The translations under genes were made by a program, and so were the position numbers. A DNA stretch of 10,703 bases from Pseudomonadota bacterium (GTDB lineage Bacteria; SAR324; XYD2-FULL-50-16; JAHJRI01): contig JAKSDL010000049.1 of NCBI GenBank assembly GCA_022360105.1, positions 1 to 10,703 of the forward strand. Reading direction: 5' to 3'. This document shows, in pieces, positions 7,655-10,703 of the stretch. The notes below the pieces were generated by a model. It saw only the letters and a list, made by a program, of their open reading frames with translations. It had not been told where the DNA came from and did no database searches. The stretch's first letter is position 1. Every line of letters begins with the position of its first letter.

Positions 7655-7741
7655 GGCATTTATTTTTGGGTTTTTAACGCTTTATCATTTTGTTTACAAA
7701 CGGCAGGGAGGCCCTACCTTTATGTCATTTTGTCAAGAGAG

Positions 7742-7787
7742 TAGGGATTGTGTGTCATCCTGAGCGTAGCGAATGACATCAGCCCTA
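7742..7787. repeat. Hairpin repeat of the gtcat...atgac type
   Basis: Outer arms taggg (7742-7746) and cccta (7783-7787) enclose perfect inner arms tgtcat (7753-7758) and atgaca (7773-7778), with a loop containing gagcgtagcga. The loop and inner arms resemble dispersed intergenic repeats carrying a gagcg-agcga core that I know from many environmental bacteria. That likeness is from memory and was not searched. Confidence 0.5.
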
Positions 7788-7802
7788 TCTTTATCTCTAT
7801 TA

Positions 7803-7841
7803 GTCCGGTTGATGGGCAACGAGTTGCCCATCCTACAATTC
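7803..7841 (+). repeat. 39-bp palindromic repeat, copy 2
   Basis: The core 7811-7832 is a perfect palindrome with 10-bp arms (gatgggcaac and gttgcccatc) around ga. With its flanks it matches the reverse complement of 3059-3097 at 36 of 39 positions; the three differences are outside the palindrome. It lies in the gap after hdrA. Conservation of flanks as well as the core argues for a dispersed element rather than two unrelated hairpins. Confidence 0.75.
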
Positions 7842-7963
7842 CCATTAATTATTATCGCTGTGGATCAAGCGAAGCTGACAGCTGACAGCACGTTAATCTT
7901 CAAGTTAAATTCCAGCATCTGGCACAAGGCTGGATAAGGGTTTAGCGATTTTCCGTTCAGGTA

Positions 7964-9682
7964 CTAATTGGGAAAAAACAAAGCATCCAATTCAGCGATC
8001 ACCTGCATCTGGGATGATCCCTTTATGTCGATGGCCTTGGGGCGACAAAGCGCCACGCAGGCCCCGCAACCCTGGCACAAGGCACCGTTGATCTCGGAAA
8101 TATTTCTCTTTTCATTAAAGCTGATTGCAACATAGGGACAGACCGGGATACACATCTTACAAGCGCAGCAGCGGGAAGCTTCAACAAATGCTGTTGTCAC
8201 TTCAACAGACGCCTTTCCTTTGTGGATGGTACCCAGCACCCTGGCTGCCGCTGCCCGGCTTTGTGCGATGGAATCGGGAATCTCCTTGGGTCCCTGGCAG
8301 CTGCCCACGATGTAAACCCCGCTTGTTGTAGTGGCGACCGGATCGAGTTTTGGATGCTTTTCAATAAAGAACTTATTCCCACAAAGACTTACACCGGCGG
8401 CATGGGCAACACTCTGAGTTTCCTCTCTTGAGTCCATGGCCGTCATCAGGATCACCATATCAGCAGGTATTTCGAGCTGTTTGCGCGTTCTTACTTCATT
8501 CAACTCAATCACCATGTCAGCTGTATCCCCCGGATCTGCCTTTTTGATTCGGGGAAGGTCGTTTTCCTGGTCAAACATTAAAAACATAACCCGCTTACGG
8601 GATGTGATGGTGTAAAGCTCTTCACAGCCTTTCGCCATCGATCGCATGTCGGCGTACAATTCATAAATGTTGGAATCCGGCAAGGCTGAACGAATCTGGT
8701 TTGCGTATTTTAGTGCGGTCGTGCAGCAGATACGCGAACAATAGTTGTTGTACCGGGAGTTTCGACTGCCAACGCAATGTATGATGGCAATATGTTGAGG
8801 CTCCTTTCCGTCTTTTTTGACTATCTGTCCGCTTTTCAGCATTTTTTCAAACTCTACAGAGGTAATCACATCCGGCAGGGTTCCATAGCCATATTCTTTG
8901 ATGGGGCCGGGATCCCAGGTTTTAAGTCCAACGGCCACAATAATGTTGCCAAACTCCAAAGTACATTCATCACTGTTGACCTGGACAAGAGCCTCAAAAT
9001 TCCCGATATATCCGGAAATTTCGCTGACCTGTGCCTTCTTGTAGATCTCGATATGTTGATGATTCTCAACCTGGTTTATCAGCGGTTGGATCTTCTGCCT
9101 GCTGCTGTTGAAGTAAGGAAAAATCAAGTCAATATCAGCCAGTTGACCTCCGAGTTTGTCGCTTTTTTCCACTAAAAATACTTGTTTGCCCGTATCCGCG
9201 ATTTCAAGAGCGGCCGACATACCGGATATACCTCCTCCAATAACCAGGGTGGCCGGGTTAATGTCCACCAGTCGTTCTGCAAGGGGTTCGTGGTAGGATA
9301 CTCTGTTAATGGCTGCATTGATCAACTCCCTGGCTTTGAAGGTTGCCTTTTCCCGATCCGTATGCACCCAGGCATCATGTTCCCTGATATTGGCTATTTG
9401 CAGCATGTAGGGATTCAATCCTGCCTTTTTAAGTGTTTTTCTAAATGTTGCTTCATGAAGGCGCGGAGAACAGGCAGAAACCACAATCCTGTCCAGATTA
9501 TTTTCCTTGATATCCTTGACAACCATGTCCTGTCCGGGATCGGAACACATGTATTTATAATCCTTGGACACAACCAGGTTGGGAACATCTTTCAGTTCTT
9601 CGGCTACTGCTTCGACATCAACCATTTTTGCAATGTTGTTTCCGCACCAGCACACATAAACACCAATTTTGGGTTTTTCCAT
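7964..9682 (-). CDS. hdrA: HdrA-like FAD/iron-sulfur protein lacking the inserted ferredoxin domain
   Basis: A 572-residue cytoplasmic flavoprotein of the heterodisulfide reductase A family, the flavin hub of Hdr and Flx-Hdr complexes. The N-terminal domain has VCWCGNNIA (C11, C13), DYKYMCSDPGQ (C46) and SACSPRLHEATF (C71). The FAD domain starts at VIGGGISGM (G149, G151, G154) and continues with VEKSDKLGGQLA. The HdrA block HCVGSR...YCSRICC (C303, C315, C319, C320) is present. The C-terminus has two [4Fe-4S] motifs, C505/C508/C511/C515 and C536/C539/C542/C546. Canonical HdrA is about 650 residues and carries a two-cluster ferredoxin domain inserted in the FAD domain. Here GYIGNFEALVQ (224-234) runs almost directly into LEFGNIIVAVGL (242-253), so the insert is missing; the usual NDCSIC block is replaced by FNSSRQ (191-196). 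The gene follows the membrane subunit by 21 bp. The ATG at 9682 gives the conserved N-terminus, without a strong ribosome binding site. A QmoA-like role is the main alternative. Confidence 0.92.
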   Translation of the reverse strand: MEKPKIGVYVCWCGNNIAKMVDVEAVAEELKDVPNLVVSKDYKYMCSDPGQDMVVKDIKENNLDRIVVSACSPRLHEATFRKTLKKAGLNPYMLQIANIREHDAWVHTDREKATFKARELINAAINRVSYHEPLAERLVDINPATLVIGGGISGMSAALEIADTGKQVFLVEKSDKLGGQLADIDLIFPYFNSSRQKIQPLINQVENHQHIEIYKKAQVSEISGYIGNFEALVQVNSDECTLEFGNIIVAVGLKTWDPGPIKEYGYGTLPDVITSVEFEKMLKSGQIVKKDGKEPQHIAIIHCVGSRNSRYNNYCSRICCTTALKYANQIRSALPDSNIYELYADMRSMAKGCEELYTITSRKRVMFLMFDQENDLPRIKKADPGDTADMVIELNEVRTRKQLEIPADMVILMTAMDSREETQSVAHAAGVSLCGNKFFIEKHPKLDPVATTTSGVYIVGSCQGPKEIPDSIAQSRAAAARVLGTIHKGKASVEVTTAFVEASRCCACKMCIPVCPYVAISFNEKRNISEINGALCQGCGACVALCRPKAIDIKGSSQMQVIAELDALFFPN

Positions 9683-9703
9683 ATCAATAGCTTGAGTTCT
9701 GTA

Positions 9704-10703
9704 TTATCCGGAATGCTGTTTTAACAAAGCCGATTTCTTTAATTGGGAAAAATAAATTGCGAACGGTCGATAGGCGAGATGCGACCATTTGGAAAAAGGA
9801 ACTTCCACCACAAGCATGGGAACCAGAACCGCCATGTGTATGACATACATGTAATAAGTTGCCACAGGTAAACCGTTAATTCGAAAAAAATGCAACAGAA
9901 TCCCGGTCAGGGTGGACAAAAACAACAGGATTAAAAAGATCCAGTCGCTAACATGAGAATTTTTGGAAACTTCGTTTTCCTTGCGAATCCGCAAAACAAA
10001 AAAGTAGATAATCCCCAGCATGAGACCAAACGTGGCATAATATCCCAGCATTCTTTGGGGATGATACCAGATATGTACTTCTTCTGTCTGAAACCAGGGC
10101 AGGAAAAACATGATCATACCAAACATCAGGCTGTAAGAGGTCATTAAGATCCAGTGTATACCCCAGTATGTCCGGTTGTCGCATTCCTTGAACCGCTTTT
10201 GGGTGGCAAAATGCAACATCAAATCCTTGACACCGGTAACATAAGCCAAAAGCGGTATTTTCACGCTTTTATCTTTTAGAACGATAAAATAGTACATCCT
10301 GAAGATATTGCTGATTAGAAGCCCTCCAATACACAGACCCATGATAGTGTCACCCAGGTGAACCCGTTCCACCGGAAACATTTTATTAATCTGCACACCG
10401 CCACTGCTCGTTAACTCTGTCACAATGCCATTGGGATTAACGACCGTCAGCAACAACGTAACTGCGAGCCCCACCAGAATGATGGCGATATACTCCCACC
10501 AGTGGGAGACATAGAATTTTCTGGAGAGACCGGTCCAATCGTACAAAGATGTCAAATAGCGTCGCAGAATCATCATGGTCTCGCCGGGGTTGGCATCCCT
10601 GGGACACTGCTTGGAGCAGTCCCCGCAATAGTAACACAACCAGGGTTCTATGCTGGAAGCCAGGCTGTCTTTCAATCCCAGTTGAATATCAGTATAACTT
10701 TTC
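9704..10703 (-). CDS. QmoC/HdrE-like membrane subunit with ferredoxin-type cluster site (5' partial)
   Basis: The frame is open to the right edge (codons reading KSYTDIQLGL precede residue 1), so the true start lies outside the window and no start is assigned here. Residues below are counted from the TTG at 10675. The visible part opens with one [4Fe-4S] motif, C14, C17, C20, C24 before PRDANPGE, which resembles the second of the two clusters in HdrC-like domains; the first would be off the window. Six hydrophobic helices follow, near 61-80, 107-133, 171-194, 209-229, 244-264 and 272-291. H174, H262, H280 and H299 in or beside helices are candidate heme ligands. The end reads VEVPFSKWSHLAYRPFAIYF. 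This arrangement fits QmoC (HdrC fused to an HdrE-like cytochrome b), which exchanges electrons with menaquinone. It is the first visible gene of the cluster. Heme and quinone binding are family-based inferences. Confidence 0.78.
   Translation of the reverse strand, partial: KSYTDIQLGLKDSLASSIEPWLCYYCGDCSKQCPRDANPGETMMILRRYLTSLYDWTGLSRKFYVSHWWEYIAIILVGLAVTLLLTVVNPNGIVTELTSSGGVQINKMFPVERVHLGDTIMGLCIGGLLISNIFRMYYFIVLKDKSVKIPLLAYVTGVKDLMLHFATQKRFKECDNRTYWGIHWILMTSYSLMFGMIMFFLPWFQTEEVHIWYHPQRMLGYYATFGLMLGIIYFFVLRIRKENEVSKNSHVSDWIFLILLFLSTLTGILLHFFRINGLPVATYYMYVIHMAVLVPMLVVEVPFSKWSHLAYRPFAIYFSQLKKSALLKQHSG

Larger units (their letters stand above)
7655..7963. other. Repeat-rich gap between hdrA and flxD
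   Basis: This 309-bp non-coding stretch splits an otherwise compact gene cluster. From left to right it holds: a 13-bp direct repeat (gccctacctttat at 7711-7723, gccctatctttat at 7782-7794, 12 of 13 identical); between these, a hairpin with outer arms taggg/cccta and inner arms tgtcat/atgaca (7742-7787); copy 2 of the 39-bp palindromic repeat (7803-7841); a 7-bp tandem repeat of gctgaca (7874-7889); and a weak ccagc/gctgg pair just after the hdrA stop (7912-7933). No coding region was found. It could hold a terminator, an mRNA processing site or a second promoter. Confidence 0.6.

Noticed and set aside
7719..7740. TTGACA-like sequence on the minus strand as a promoter of flxD
   Set aside because: The bases 17 positions downstream are GC-rich and do not resemble a -10 element.
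9182..9724. Plus-strand 180-codon frame
   Set aside because: It lies opposite the well-supported hdrA coding sequence and shows no domain of its own.

Overview
The window looks like chromosomal DNA of an anaerobic, probably sulfate-reducing or syntrophic member of the Desulfobacterota (former Deltaproteobacteria). This is inferred from the gene families: HdrA, MvhD, an AsrB/HydG-like flavoprotein, an AsrA/HydB-like iron-sulfur protein and a QmoC/HdrE-like membrane subunit, together with proteobacterial DNA polymerase II. By eye the G+C content is moderate. All eight supported protein genes lie on the minus strand, so transcription runs from right to left. No tRNA, rRNA, CRISPR array, transposase or integrase was seen.

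Right to centre (10703 down to 4395) is a redox gene cluster. In transcription order it encodes: a membrane subunit with a ferredoxin-type cluster site and six predicted membrane helices, whose 5' end lies off the window; a 572-residue HdrA-like flavoprotein; an MvhD/FlxD-type [2Fe-2S] protein; a 270-residue protein with two [4Fe-4S] motifs (FlxC position); a 339-residue HydB/AsrA-like protein (FlxB position); and a FAD/NAD(P)/[2Fe-2S] protein (FlxA). This matches the core of the Flx-Hdr (flavin oxidoreductase-heterodisulfide reductase) systems of sulfate reducers. However, no soluble HdrB or HdrC is visible, and a QmoC-like membrane subunit sits where they would be expected. The HdrA also lacks the ferredoxin domain normally inserted in its FAD domain. 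The inferred route is NAD(P)H to FlxA, through the FlxB/FlxC clusters and FlxD to HdrA, and then to or from the quinone pool through the membrane subunit. Direction and substrates cannot be read from the sequence.

The cluster is compact except for a 309-bp gap between hdrA and flxD (7655-7963). That gap holds several small repeats, including one copy of a 39-bp palindromic repeat whose other copy lies in opposite orientation just after ppiC (3059-3097).

Centre to left are two separate genes. One encodes a parvulin-type peptidyl-prolyl isomerase without a signal peptide (3131-4021). The other encodes a complete DNA polymerase II (polB, 322-2706) with intact exonuclease and polymerase motifs and a C-terminal clamp-binding motif. 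The intergenic stretches 4022-4394, 2707-3130 and 1-321 hold only small palindromes and repeats. The leftmost 143 bp looks like an inverted-repeat element cut by the window edge.
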